NCBI GenBank assembly: GCA_052273625.1
Contig: DAVZHW010000014.1
Span: 1 to 46,870, forward strand
DNA length: 46,870 bases
Direction: 5' to 3'
Source of the DNA: Fimenecus sp052273625
GTDB lineage: Bacteria; Bacillota; Clostridia; Oscillospirales; Acutalibacteraceae
Part shown: one piece after another, positions 1 to 7,155 of the stretch
Position numbering within the stretch: the first letter of the stretch is position 1
How the letters are laid out: every line of letters begins with the position of its first letter
Notes under the pieces: generated by a model
Database searches by the model: none
What the model saw: only the letters and a program-made list of their open reading frames with translations
What the model was told of the DNA's origin: nothing
Translations under genes and position numbers: made by a program

Positions 1-151
1 CACAACGGCTCACTGTCGCTACCAACTTTTGCGGATTTTGTATAATTTCAGCCGTGAATTATCATATTTTATCAACAATCCAACGGCGGCAGCAAGCCGC
101 CGCCCTACCGTATGGGATATCAAATTTAATTCGTGTTTCCGCCCCATATTT

Positions 152-190
152 GAGGGAGCTGTCGTTTTTCGTAGAAAAATGACTGGGGGA
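152..190 (+). repeat. Dispersed intergenic repeat A, copy 1
   Basis: A block starting GAGGGAGCTGTCG and continuing through a GTCGTTTTT / AAAAATGAC stem recurs almost unchanged in the same orientation at 46816-46853 at the other end of the window. It lies in non-coding sequence. Its presence about 46 kb apart suggests a family of dispersed palindromic intergenic repeats. I see no transposase or protein-coding potential, and its function is unknown. Confidence 0.7.
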
Positions 191-249
191 TTTTTACGAA
201 ATCATATAAAATCAATCTTACAATCCCTCCGCCTCACATTCGTTCGGCA

Positions 250-304
250 CCTCCCTTTACACAAGGGAGGCTTTGTCGGACAGGGGCAAGCCCTGTCCCT
301 ACGG
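250..304 (+). repeat. Dispersed intergenic repeat B (two hairpins), copy 1
   Basis: Two adjacent perfect palindromes are visible: CCTCCCTT/AAGGGAGG (250-257 and 263-270) and GGACAGGG/CCCTGTCC (278-285 and 291-298), followed by CTACGG. The second unit recurs inverted at 46735-46755 with a single base difference over 27 bp including the flanks. Both hairpins are GC-rich compared with the surrounding AT-rich spacer. The 1-317 stretch otherwise holds no gene I can support. Confidence 0.7.
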
Positions 305-317
305 TACAATATAATTT

Positions 318-536
318 TTAACTTTTATTTGTTGCCGAAAAACTTTTTTCTAAAGCGTAATCGACAATGATTGATACGGTCATTATAAGGGCTATACCGA
401 CAATGTCCGCAATCCATATTGATTTGTTTATATAATTTCCGCTGTCAGTACCGCAAAAATAAATTACGGCTTCAAATATAAGAATAACCGAAGTAACGCA
501 TACGGCGAAAATCGCTTTGTATTTTGCTCTCGTCAT
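318..536 (-). CDS. Small two-helix membrane protein, unknown function
   Basis: A 72-residue ORF with two hydrophobic segments (about residues 8-27 and 40-60), separated by a short polar loop containing Asn and Ser, and a charged C-terminus. I recognise no family. It sits alone between the dispersed repeats and the terminator of the DUF1846 gene, transcribed in the same direction. The only RBS-like sequence upstream is a weak GATGGG, so translation is not strongly supported. The regular amphipathic pattern and membrane-protein composition favour a real gene, but a fragment of something larger cannot be excluded. Confidence 0.45.
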   Translation of the reverse strand: MTRAKYKAIFAVCVTSVILIFEAVIYFCGTDSGNYINKSIWIADIVGIALIMTVSIIVDYALEKSFSATNKS

Positions 537-607
537 AGATAACCCATCGTTTAGCTCAAATTATTAGTTATACAATCATATTAAAACACAAACAAAAATT
601 ATCAATA

Positions 608-651
608 CAAAAACAATGCCGAAGCCTGAACTGAATTTCAAGCTTCGGCAT
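608..651 (-). terminator. Intrinsic terminator of the DUF1846 gene
   Basis: A 10-bp stem ATGCCGAAGC/GCTTCGGCAT (616-625 and 642-651) is extended by an inner TGAA/TTCA pairing. On the minus strand it is followed by TGTTTTTG. It lies just past the stop codon at 663. The plus-strand side is also T-rich, so it may act in both directions. Confidence 0.75.
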
Positions 652-662
652 ATATTTTATTT

Positions 663-2144
663 TTATTTGTGGTAAAGTGTTTTTGACTGTCTGTAAGGCT
701 CGCAGGTAACATTTACACCGAGCTTTTTAAGCGTGTGCAGGTCAACCTCAGACAGTATAACCGTCGAATGCATCTGACAGCCGTCAAGCTTTTCAAGCGC
801 TTTCATTGCCATTTCGGAAGTGGGATTTGTTGCCGCCGAAATTGAAAGTGCAAGCAAAACCTCGTCTGTATGAAGTCTCGGGTTTTTGTTGCCGAGATGA
901 TTTACCTTTAAGTCTTGAATAGGCTCGATAATCTTCGGAGAAATCAAGTCAATATCGTCATTGATATTTGCGATTTCTTTAAGTGCGTTCAAAAGCATAG
1001 CCGAAGAAGCGCCTAAAAGGTCAGAGGTCTTACCCGTTATTATTTTGCCGTTGTCAAGCTCGATTGCCGCCGCAGGCTCACCCGTTCTGTCGCAAAGCTC
1101 AACTGCGGGTAAAACGCATTTTCTGTACTCGGGAACGATATTAAGCTGTTTCATAATGAGCTCAAGGTTGCGAATTTCATTTGTAACATTTGAGCCGTTT
1201 TTCTTATCGACAAGAGACTTATAATATCTTCTGATAACCTCTTGCTTCGACGCTTCTCTTACCACATCGTCGTCGATTATGCAGTTGCCTGCCATATTAA
1301 CGCCCATATCCGTAGGCGATTTATACGGAGAGGTACCGTAAATACGCTCGAAAATAGCGTTGAGCACAGGGAAAATTTCAATATCTCTGTTATAGTTAAC
1401 GGTTGTAACGCCGTATGCTTCAAGGTGGAACGGGTCAATCATATTGACATCGTTCAAATCGGTTGTCGCAGCCTCATAAGCAAGGTTTACGGGGTGCTTT
1501 AACGGCAAATTCCAAATCGGGAAGGTTTCAAACTTTGCATATCCTGCCTGAACGCCTCTTTTATGCTCGTGATAAAGCTGAGAAAGGCAAACCGCCATTT
1601 TTCCGCTTCCGGGACCGGGCGCTGTAACGACGATAAGCGAGCGTGTGGTTTCAACATATTCGTTTTTGCCGTATCCGTTGTCACTTACGATAAGCTGAAC
1701 ATCCTGCGGATAGTTTTCAATGCTGTAATGTCGATAAACTTTAATGCCGAGCCCCATGAGCTTTTGTCTGAAAACCTCAGCCGACGGTTGATTGTTAAAC
1801 TGCGTCATAACAACACCGCTTACCATAAGACCAAAGTCTCTGTATATGTCGATAAGTCTTAACACATCAAGGTCATAGGTTATACCTATATCGCCTCTGA
1901 CTTTATTTTTCTCAATGTCATTTGCATTGATAGCGATAAGCATTTCAGCCTCGTCTTTAAGTTCAAGCAACATCTTCATCTTACTGTCGGGCAAAAATCC
2001 CGGGAGCACTCTTGAAGCGTGAAAATCGTCAAAGATTTTTCCGCCGAATTCAAGATAAAGCTTTCCGCCGAATTCATTTATCCTCTGCCTTATATGCTCG
2101 GATTGAGTTTTAAGATATTTGTCGTTATCAAATCCTATTTTCAC
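663..2144 (-). CDS. DUF1846 (UPF0371) family protein
   Basis: The 493-residue protein matches the DUF1846 family in length and in its segments GKIFDDFHASRVLPGF near the N-terminus, APGPGSGK (residues 175-182) and DPFHLEAYG. The GPGSGK stretch resembles a P-loop, and the C-terminal half is an alpha/beta domain. The biochemical function of the family is not established. Translation starts at GTG (2144-2142), with GGGAGG eight bases upstream. The gene has its own promoter (2259-2231) and a hairpin in its short leader (2219-2186). Assignment is by remembered family sequence; the functional role is unknown. Confidence 0.85.
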   Translation of the reverse strand: MKIGFDNDKYLKTQSEHIRQRINEFGGKLYLEFGGKIFDDFHASRVLPGFLPDSKMKMLLELKDEAEMLIAINANDIEKNKVRGDIGITYDLDVLRLIDIYRDFGLMVSGVVMTQFNNQPSAEVFRQKLMGLGIKVYRHYSIENYPQDVQLIVSDNGYGKNEYVETTRSLIVVTAPGPGSGKMAVCLSQLYHEHKRGVQAGYAKFETFPIWNLPLKHPVNLAYEAATTDLNDVNMIDPFHLEAYGVTTVNYNRDIEIFPVLNAIFERIYGTSPYKSPTDMGVNMAGNCIIDDDVVREASKQEVIRRYYKSLVDKKNGSNVTNEIRNLELIMKQLNIVPEYRKCVLPAVELCDRTGEPAAAIELDNGKIITGKTSDLLGASSAMLLNALKEIANINDDIDLISPKIIEPIQDLKVNHLGNKNPRLHTDEVLLALSISAATNPTSEMAMKALEKLDGCQMHSTVILSEVDLHTLKKLGVNVTCEPYRQSKTLYHK

Positions 2145-2180
2145 TGTTATTGCCTCCCGATTAGGATGAAAATATCATAC

Positions 2181-2219
2181 AAAAACACTTCGAAGCGGTT
2201 ACACAACCGACTCGAAGTG
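2181..2219 (-). terminator. Hairpin plus T-run: ung terminator and/or DUF1846 leader attenuator
   Basis: CACTTCGA (2186-2193) pairs with TCGAAGTG (2212-2219), and inner CGGTT/AACCG pairs close an ACAC loop. On the minus strand five T follow (2185-2181). It lies downstream of ung, so it can end that transcript. It also lies about 5 nt after the predicted start point of the DUF1846 promoter at 2259-2231, so it would form the 5' end of that mRNA. Confidence 0.65.
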
Positions 2220-2230
2220 CGACACTTGAT

Positions 2231-2259
2231 ATTATAGAATAACAAAGGCTAAAAATCAA
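2231..2259 (-). promoter_or_regulatory. Predicted promoter of the DUF1846 gene
   Basis: On the minus strand TTGATT (2259-2254) and TATAAT (2236-2231) are separated by 17 bp. The predicted start is near 2224, directly in front of the 2219-2186 hairpin. Confidence 0.55.
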
Positions 2260-2284
2260 TAGTAATATAAAACTTTGTCGAAAT

Positions 2285-2956
2285 TTAGTCGAGATGCCAA
2301 TCAATAGGCGTTTGTCCCGAAGCTGTCAAAAGCTCGTTTGCCTTTGAAAAGTGCTTGCAGCCGAAAAATCCGTTATAAGCCGAAAGCGGACTCGGATGCG
2401 GGGCTGTGAGCTTGTAGTGAATGGGGTTGGTAATAACCGACGCTTTTTTCTTTGCGTGAGCACCCCAAAGTAAAAATACAATGGGTGTTTGCTTGTTGTT
2501 AAGTTCGGAAATAACTCTGTCGGTAAATGTTTCCCAACCCATATTTTTGTGGCTGTTAGCCTCGCCCTCACGAACGGTCAGCACCGTGTTCAAAAGCAAA
2601 ACTCCCTGCTTCGCCCAAGCGGTGAGCTCGCCGTGACCTTGGTTCATATCTATACCGAGATCCGAATGAATTTCCTTGAATATATTTTGAAGCGAGGGAG
2701 GGGGCGGAGTGCCTTTCTTTACTGAAAAGCACATACCGTGTGCCTGACCTGCGCCGTGATAAGGGTCTTGCCCGATAATAACAACCTTTGTAGCGGCAAA
2801 TGAGGTGCAACGAAGTGCGTTGAAAATATCGTTCATAGGCGGATAAATCGTATGGCTTTGATATTCTGATTTAAGAAAACTCCGAAGTTCTTTATAATAA
2901 GGCTTTGAAAACTCATCTTTTAATATTTCGTCCCAATCATTTCCTAAATGTACCAT
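2285..2956 (-). CDS. ung: Uracil-DNA glycosylase, family 1
   Basis: This enzyme excises uracil from DNA as the first step of base-excision repair in the cytoplasm. The 223-residue length is typical of family 1. The water-activating motif GQDPYHG is at residues 62-68 (Asp64), and the DNA-intercalation/catalytic motif HPSPLSA starts at His187. These positions match the numbering of the well-studied E. coli enzyme. LLLNTVLTVR and the WGAHA segment are also family hallmarks. The start is ATG, preceded by GAGAGGTGA. It is monocistronic, divergent from the metal-resistance operon, and has its own promoter (3005-2977). Confidence 0.97.
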   Translation of the reverse strand: MVHLGNDWDEILKDEFSKPYYKELRSFLKSEYQSHTIYPPMNDIFNALRCTSFAATKVVIIGQDPYHGAGQAHGMCFSVKKGTPPPPSLQNIFKEIHSDLGIDMNQGHGELTAWAKQGVLLLNTVLTVREGEANSHKNMGWETFTDRVISELNNKQTPIVFLLWGAHAKKKASVITNPIHYKLTAPHPSPLSAYNGFFGCKHFSKANELLTASGQTPIDWHLD

Positions 2957-2976
2957 TGTATTATCACCTCTCGGTT

Positions 2977-3005
2977 ATTGTAACATAAGATTGACCGATT
3001 TACAA
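2977..3005 (-). promoter_or_regulatory. Predicted ung promoter
   Basis: On the minus strand TTGTAA (3005-3000), a 17-bp spacer and an extended -10 TGTTACAAT ending at 2977. It lies back to back with the metal-resistance promoter starting at 3034. Confidence 0.5.
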
Positions 3006-3033
3006 AAAAATCTTAAAAATTTTTCCAAATCTA

Positions 3034-3061
3034 TTGACATATTATATAGATGTGATATAAT
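3034..3061 (+). promoter_or_regulatory. Promoter of the metal-resistance operon
   Basis: A near-ideal sigma-A promoter: TTGACA (3034-3039), 16-bp spacer, TATAAT (3056-3061) with a TG extension (3053-3054). Transcription should start near 3068, exactly where the operator palindrome begins. Confidence 0.85.
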
Positions 3062-3069
3062 CAAATCAA

Positions 3070-3091
3070 CATATGAACAGTTGTTCATATG
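3070..3091 (+). promoter_or_regulatory. ArsR/SmtB-type operator (10-2-10 palindrome)
   Basis: CATATGAACA (3070-3079) and TGTTCATATG (3082-3091) form a perfect inverted repeat around GT. The core TGAACA-N2-TGTTCA matches the classical SmtB/ZiaR-type operator core (established for that family). It covers the expected transcription start, so the repressor encoded at 5321-5677 would block initiation in the absence of metal. Confidence 0.85.
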
Positions 3092-3154
3092 ATAAATCGA
3101 AAAAGTGATTTAGCTTGAAACAAATGACGCAGAGCGTCGGAACGGAGACAAATT

Positions 3155-3373
3155 ATGAAAAAGTCCTATAAAATTGAAGTCGATTGCGCAAACTGTGCCA
3201 ACAAAATGGAAGAAGCAGCAAAGAAGACCGATGGCGTAAAGGACGCAACGGTTAATTTTATGATGCTTAAAATGAATGTCGAGTTTGACGAAAATGCAGA
3301 TATAAAATCAGTTATGAAGAATGTACTTAAAAATTGCAAAAGAGTAGAGGACGACTGCGAAATATACATTTAA
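3155..3373 (+). CDS. Stand-alone HMA (heavy-metal-associated) domain protein
   Basis: A 72-residue single-domain ferredoxin-like HMA protein with the metal-binding pair Cys11-x2-Cys14 (CANC). It is followed 47 bp downstream by a P-type ATPase that lacks any N-terminal HMA domain, so the two together make up one complete ZntA/CadA-like pump. It is probably the metal-delivery or regulatory domain for that pump. An acidic, Cys-containing tail (DDCEIYI) could add ligands. The RBS GGAG is about 7 bases before the ATG. It is first gene of the operon under the 3034 promoter and 3070 operator. Confidence 0.85.
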   Translation: MKKSYKIEVDCANCANKMEEAAKKTDGVKDATVNFMMLKMNVEFDENADIKSVMKNVLKNCKRVEDDCEIYI

Positions 3374-3419
3374 TAATTAAGCTAAATAGAACATTAAATA
3401 TTGAAACGGAGGAAATTTT

Positions 3420-5297
3420 ATGACGAAAAAGCAGAAAAAGATGCTGATAAGAATTATCGTTTCGGCTGTGCTTATTGTCGCACTCAAGGTTTTGGGCGGT
3501 CTTTTTGAAATAAATCGCTATCTTGAATTTGCGTTGTATATGATACCGTATCTTGTAATAGGATATGACATTCTCAGAAAAGCGTTTTTGGGAATTAAAA
3601 ATAAGCAGGTTTTCGACGAAAATTTCCTTATGGCAGTCGCTACTGTCGGTGCAATAGCTTTAGGCGATTATACCGAGGGTGTTGCGGTTATGCTTTTCTA
3701 TCAGATAGGTGAGCTTTTCCAAAGCTATGCTGTCGGAAAGAGCCGCAGAAATATCTCCGAGCTTATGGATATAAGACCTGATTATGCCAATGTCGAGGTT
3801 GACGGAGAGCTTAGGCAGGTTGACCCCGACGAGGTTGAAATAGGCACGATAATTGTGGTTACGCCGGGCGAAAAAGTGCCGATTGACGGCGTTGTAACAG
3901 AGGGTGAGTCCTCGCTTAATACGAGCGCACTCACGGGTGAGAGTGTGCCGAGAGAAGTCAAGGCAGGCGACGAGATTATCAGCGGTTGCATAAATCTTTC
4001 GGGTGTTATCAGAATTAAAACGACAAAAGAGTTTGGTGAGTCAACAGTTTCAAAAATTCTTGACCTTGTTGAAAACGCAACCTCCAAAAAATCACAATCT
4101 GAAAATTTCATAAGCAAATTTGCGCATTATTACACTCCGGCGGTTTGTTACAGTGCGTTGGCGCTTGCGGTCATACCTCCGATGATAAACCTTATAATCG
4201 GTAATCCCGCAGGCTTCGGTACTTGGGTTTACAGAGCGCTTACCTTCCTTGTAATCAGTTGTCCGTGTGCCGTTGTAATCAGCGTACCGCTTAGTTTCTT
4301 TGCAGGAATAGGCGGAGCGAGCAAGGCAGGCGTTTTGGTCAAAGGTTCAAACTATCTTGAAACGCTTTCAAAGACAAAATATGTTCTTTTCGATAAGACG
4401 GGAACAATGACGAAGGGCGTTTTTGAGGTTGTCGGAGTCCATGATAACACAATAGATAAAGATCATCTAATTGAGCTTGCGGCGTATGCCGAGAGTTATT
4501 CGACACACCCGATAAGCAAGAGCTTACAGTCTGCTTACGGCAAGGAAATTGACAAAAGCAGAATTTCTGAGGTCAAGGAAATATCGGGACACGGCGTTAC
4601 GGCTAAGATTGACGGCAAAACTGTTGCGGCAGGTAACGGCAAGCTGATGGATATGCTCGGTATTAAATATACGGAGTGCGAGGAAGTCGGCACAAAGGTT
4701 CATATTGCACTTGACGGAAAATATGCAGGTCATATCCTTATTTCAGATGTTATAAAGCCCACCTCAAAACAGGCGATTGCCGAACTTAAAAAGGTCGGCA
4801 TTAAAAAGACGGTTATGCTCACGGGCGACGCTTCGGATGTCGCAAAACAGGTTGCCGACGAGCTTCAAACAGACGAGGTTTACAGTGAGCTTTTGCCCGA
4901 TGACAAGGTTTCAAAGGTTGAAGAGTTTTTGTCAAAAAAGGGCGAAAAAGAAAAGCTTGTTTTTGTCGGTGACGGCATAAACGACGCTCCCGTGCTTTCA
5001 AGAGCAGATATTGGTATCGCTATGGGCGCTATGGGGTCGGATGCGGCTATTGAGGCGGCGGATATTGTGCTTATGGACGACGACCCGCTTAAAATAGCAA
5101 AAGCAATCAAGATTTCAAAGAAATGCCTCGGAATTGTATATGAAAATATAGTGTTTGCACTCGGAGTTAAGTTTATATGCCTTGTGCTCGGCGCATTGGG
5201 TATCGCAAATATGTGGGTGGCAATATTCGCAGATGTCGGAGTAATGGTTATTGCCGTGTTGAATGCAATTCGTGCGCTTATGGTTAAAAAGCTTTGA
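3420..5297 (+). CDS. P1B-type Zn2+/Cd2+/Pb2+-exporting ATPase (HMA-less)
   Basis: An ATP-driven inner-membrane efflux pump of 625 residues. Visible motifs are TGES (172-175), the transmembrane CPC (281-283), DKTGT with phosphorylated Asp325, the P1B hallmark HP (363-364) and GDGIND (517-522). Lys584 in the helix after the P-domain and Asp605 in ADVG are the transmembrane residues that in the ZntA group (P1B-2) go with divalent zinc, cadmium and lead rather than copper. Unlike most ZntA/CadA proteins it starts directly with the first transmembrane helices; the HMA domain is the separate upstream gene. The RBS is GGAGGAAATTTT. An ArsR repressor gene follows 23 bp downstream. Confidence 0.93.
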   Translation: MTKKQKKMLIRIIVSAVLIVALKVLGGLFEINRYLEFALYMIPYLVIGYDILRKAFLGIKNKQVFDENFLMAVATVGAIALGDYTEGVAVMLFYQIGELFQSYAVGKSRRNISELMDIRPDYANVEVDGELRQVDPDEVEIGTIIVVTPGEKVPIDGVVTEGESSLNTSALTGESVPREVKAGDEIISGCINLSGVIRIKTTKEFGESTVSKILDLVENATSKKSQSENFISKFAHYYTPAVCYSALALAVIPPMINLIIGNPAGFGTWVYRALTFLVISCPCAVVISVPLSFFAGIGGASKAGVLVKGSNYLETLSKTKYVLFDKTGTMTKGVFEVVGVHDNTIDKDHLIELAAYAESYSTHPISKSLQSAYGKEIDKSRISEVKEISGHGVTAKIDGKTVAAGNGKLMDMLGIKYTECEEVGTKVHIALDGKYAGHILISDVIKPTSKQAIAELKKVGIKKTVMLTGDASDVAKQVADELQTDEVYSELLPDDKVSKVEEFLSKKGEKEKLVFVGDGINDAPVLSRADIGIAMGAMGSDAAIEAADIVLMDDDPLKIAKAIKISKKCLGIVYENIVFALGVKFICLVLGALGIANMWVAIFADVGVMVIAVLNAIRALMVKKL

Positions 5298-5320
5298 TTT
5301 ATATTGAAAGGGTGTAAACA

Positions 5321-5677
5321 ATGGAAAAAGAATTGGATTGTTGCGAAGTAAATGAGGTACACGATTCCGTGCTTCAAAAAATAATCTCTGAAATGCCCGA
5401 CGAGATTGAACTTTATAATCTTGCCGAATTGTTTAAGGTGTTCGGCGACTCAACGAGAATACGCATACTTTATGTTTTGTTTGAGGCTGAGGTTTGCGTG
5501 TGCGACTTGGCTTCGGCGCTTAATATGAATCAGTCGGCAATTTCGCATCAGCTGAAAATATTAAAGCAAAACAAACTCGTTAAGGCTCGCAGAGAGGGTA
5601 AGTCGGTATTTTACTCTCTTGCAGACGACCATGTTCGCACGATAATCGCAAAGGGTCAAGAGCATATTGAGGAATGA
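5321..5677 (+). CDS. ArsR/SmtB-family metal-sensing repressor (CadC/SmtB-like)
   Basis: A 118-residue winged-helix repressor. The alpha-3 segment EVCVCDLA carries the CadC-type Cys-x-Cys metal site, and Cys7-Cys8 near the N-terminus could complete it. The last helix has Asp102, His104, His115 and Glu118 in exactly the D-x-H...H-x2-E spacing of the SmtB alpha-5 zinc site. The recognition helix lies in NQSAISHQLKIL. It is the third gene of the operon and probably autoregulates through the palindrome at 3070-3091, releasing DNA on binding Zn or Cd. Having both site types suggests it senses zinc and also softer metals. Confidence 0.93.
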   Translation: MEKELDCCEVNEVHDSVLQKIISEMPDEIELYNLAELFKVFGDSTRIRILYVLFEAEVCVCDLASALNMNQSAISHQLKILKQNKLVKARREGKSVFYSLADDHVRTIIAKGQEHIEE

Positions 5678-5774
5678 TATTCATACAATCAAAAAACGCC
5701 ACAGGGACAAGGCTGAGTGTTCATAAGGCAGTTTTGCTTCAAAACAATATCTTTTTTAACAATAATTCGTTAAT

Positions 5775-5820
5775 CCCCGCAGATATGCGTCAGCATTATC
5801 TGTGGGGGTTGCCTTTTCTT
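5775..5820 (+). terminator. Terminator downstream of the metal-resistance operon
   Basis: CCCCGCAGAT (5775-5784) pairs with ATCTGTGGGG (5798-5807) with one G-T wobble, and an inner ATGC/GCAT extends the stem. It is followed by the T-rich TTGCCTTTTCTT. The 5678-6001 spacer otherwise contains only the fuc promoter region. Confidence 0.7.
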
Positions 5821-5891
5821 ACCATAGTATACCCCTTTTCAAAAAATGCAATTAAGATTATAAGGCGTACCCCTACCTTTGCCAACAAGTG

Positions 5892-5928
5892 TTATATTTG
5901 TTCAAAAAATCGTAAAATTATATTTGTT
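5892..5928 (+). promoter_or_regulatory. Direct repeat upstream of the fuc promoter
   Basis: The 11-mer TTATATTTGTT occurs at 5892-5902 and again at 5918-5928, 26 bp apart; the second copy overlaps the -35 box. This could be a pair of regulator sites, but in AT-rich spacer a chance repeat is possible. Confidence 0.35.
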
Positions 5929-5955
5929 GAATATCAATTTTATTTATGTTACAAT
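5927..5955 (+). promoter_or_regulatory. Predicted promoter of the fucose operon
   Basis: TTGAAT (5927-5932), 17-bp spacer and TACAAT (5950-5955) with a TG extension at 5947-5948. Confidence 0.6.
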
Positions 5956-6001
5956 GAATGTGTAATGTGCTAAGACACATAAAACGAAAGGAAACTGCAA
6001 A

Positions 6002-6712
6002 ATGGATATTCAAATTGTTAAAGAACAAATTTGTGACGTTTGTCATAAGATGTGGCAGCTCGGTTGGGTTGCGGCGAATGACGGAAATGTCAGTGCAAAG
6101 CTTGATGACGGTACGATTTTGGCAACACCGACAGGAATGAGCAAATCGTTTATCACACCCGAAAAGCTTATAAGAATTGACTCGAAAGGCAATGTCTTGG
6201 AGGCGGCGGAGGGACTTCGTCCGTCAAGTGAGATTAAAATGCACCTTCGCTGCTATGACAAGCGTGAGGATGTGTTCAGCGTTATCCATGCTCATCCTCC
6301 GGGAGCTACGGGCTTTGCGGTAGCGCATAAGGCAATGGATATGTACAATATGATTGAGGACGTAGCGGCTATCGGCGCAGTTCCGCTTACACCCTACGGT
6401 ACACCCTCTACAACGGAGGTCCCCGACGCTATTGAGCCGTACCTTGACGAGCATGATGTTATGCTTCTTGAAAATCACGGCGCACTTGCGGTCGGAAGCG
6501 ATGTTATCACCGCTTTTTACAGAATGGAAAGTCTTGAATTGTGGGCTAAAATCACAATCAATGCGGTTATCCTCGGCGGCAGCCACGATATTGACAGAGA
6601 GAATATTCAGAAGCTTATTGATTTGAGAAGCTATTATAAAATCACGGGCAGACACCCCGGATATAAGGTATATAATCCCGACGACGAAATACTTCACAAG
6701 CAGGAGGACTGA
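6002..6712 (+). CDS. fucA: L-fuculose-1-phosphate aldolase (class II)
   Basis: It cleaves L-fuculose 1-phosphate to dihydroxyacetone phosphate and L-lactaldehyde in the cytoplasm. The 236-residue protein has the zinc-aldolase signature: phosphate-binding DGN (27-29) and TPTG (42-45), catalytic Glu77 (RPSSE), zinc ligands His96 and His98 (HAH) and His159 (ENHG). Class II aldolases for fuculose-, rhamnulose- and ribulose-phosphates look alike. The fucose assignment rests on the linked fucU and fucI. The RBS GAAAGGAAA precedes the ATG. It is the first gene of a tight four-gene operon. Confidence 0.9.
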   Translation: MDIQIVKEQICDVCHKMWQLGWVAANDGNVSAKLDDGTILATPTGMSKSFITPEKLIRIDSKGNVLEAAEGLRPSSEIKMHLRCYDKREDVFSVIHAHPPGATGFAVAHKAMDMYNMIEDVAAIGAVPLTPYGTPSTTEVPDAIEPYLDEHDVMLLENHGALAVGSDVITAFYRMESLELWAKITINAVILGGSHDIDRENIQKLIDLRSYYKITGRHPGYKVYNPDDEILHKQED

Positions 6713-6714
6713 TT

Positions 6715-7155
6715 ATGCTTAAAGGTATCAATCCGATAATTTCCCCCGAGCTTCTCAAGGCTCTTTGCGAGATGGGACACGGCGACGAGCTTATAATTGC
6801 AGACGGCAATTTTCCGAGTGAGAGTATCGGTAAAAATTCCGTTGTTATAAGAGCAGACGGACATTCGGCAACGGATGTATTGGATGCGGTTTTGTCGCTT
6901 ATTCCGCTTGATACATATACGGAAAAGCCTGTCGCTTTGATGGAGGTTGTCAAGGGCGATAATACCCCGACACCTGAAATTTGGCAGGAATACGACAAAA
7001 TTCTTACAAAATACGAGCCTGAACACCACGACATTGAGATGACAGAGCGCTTTGCATTTTACGAGAGGGCGAAAAAGGCTTATCTTATAATCGCCACAGG
7101 CGAAACGGCAATTTACGCAAATGTGCTTCTTAAAAAGGGAGTAGTAAAGGTATGA
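6715..7155 (+). CDS. fucU: L-fucose mutarotase
   Basis: An RbsD/FucU-family pyranase that interconverts alpha and beta anomers of L-fucose so that the isomerase gets its preferred substrate. The 146-residue length fits FucU. The N-terminal MGHGDELIIADGNFPS contains the catalytic His22 and the family signature; the C-terminal ATGETAIYANVLLKKGV is also diagnostic. The gene begins 2 bp after fucA with an AGGAGG RBS inside the fucA end. Its stop overlaps the next start (ATGA). Confidence 0.92.
   Translation: MLKGINPIISPELLKALCEMGHGDELIIADGNFPSESIGKNSVVIRADGHSATDVLDAVLSLIPLDTYTEKPVALMEVVKGDNTPTPEIWQEYDKILTKYEPEHHDIEMTERFAFYERAKKAYLIIATGETAIYANVLLKKGVVKV

Noticed and set aside
29..370. A 113-codon open frame on the plus strand at the left end
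   Set aside because: It runs through the dispersed palindromic repeats, has no RBS, and its translation is low-complexity and basic, as expected for non-coding sequence.
5674..5973. A 99-codon open frame after the ArsR gene
   Set aside because: It covers the operon terminator and the fuc promoter, starts on the ArsR stop without a separate RBS, and has no recognisable protein features.
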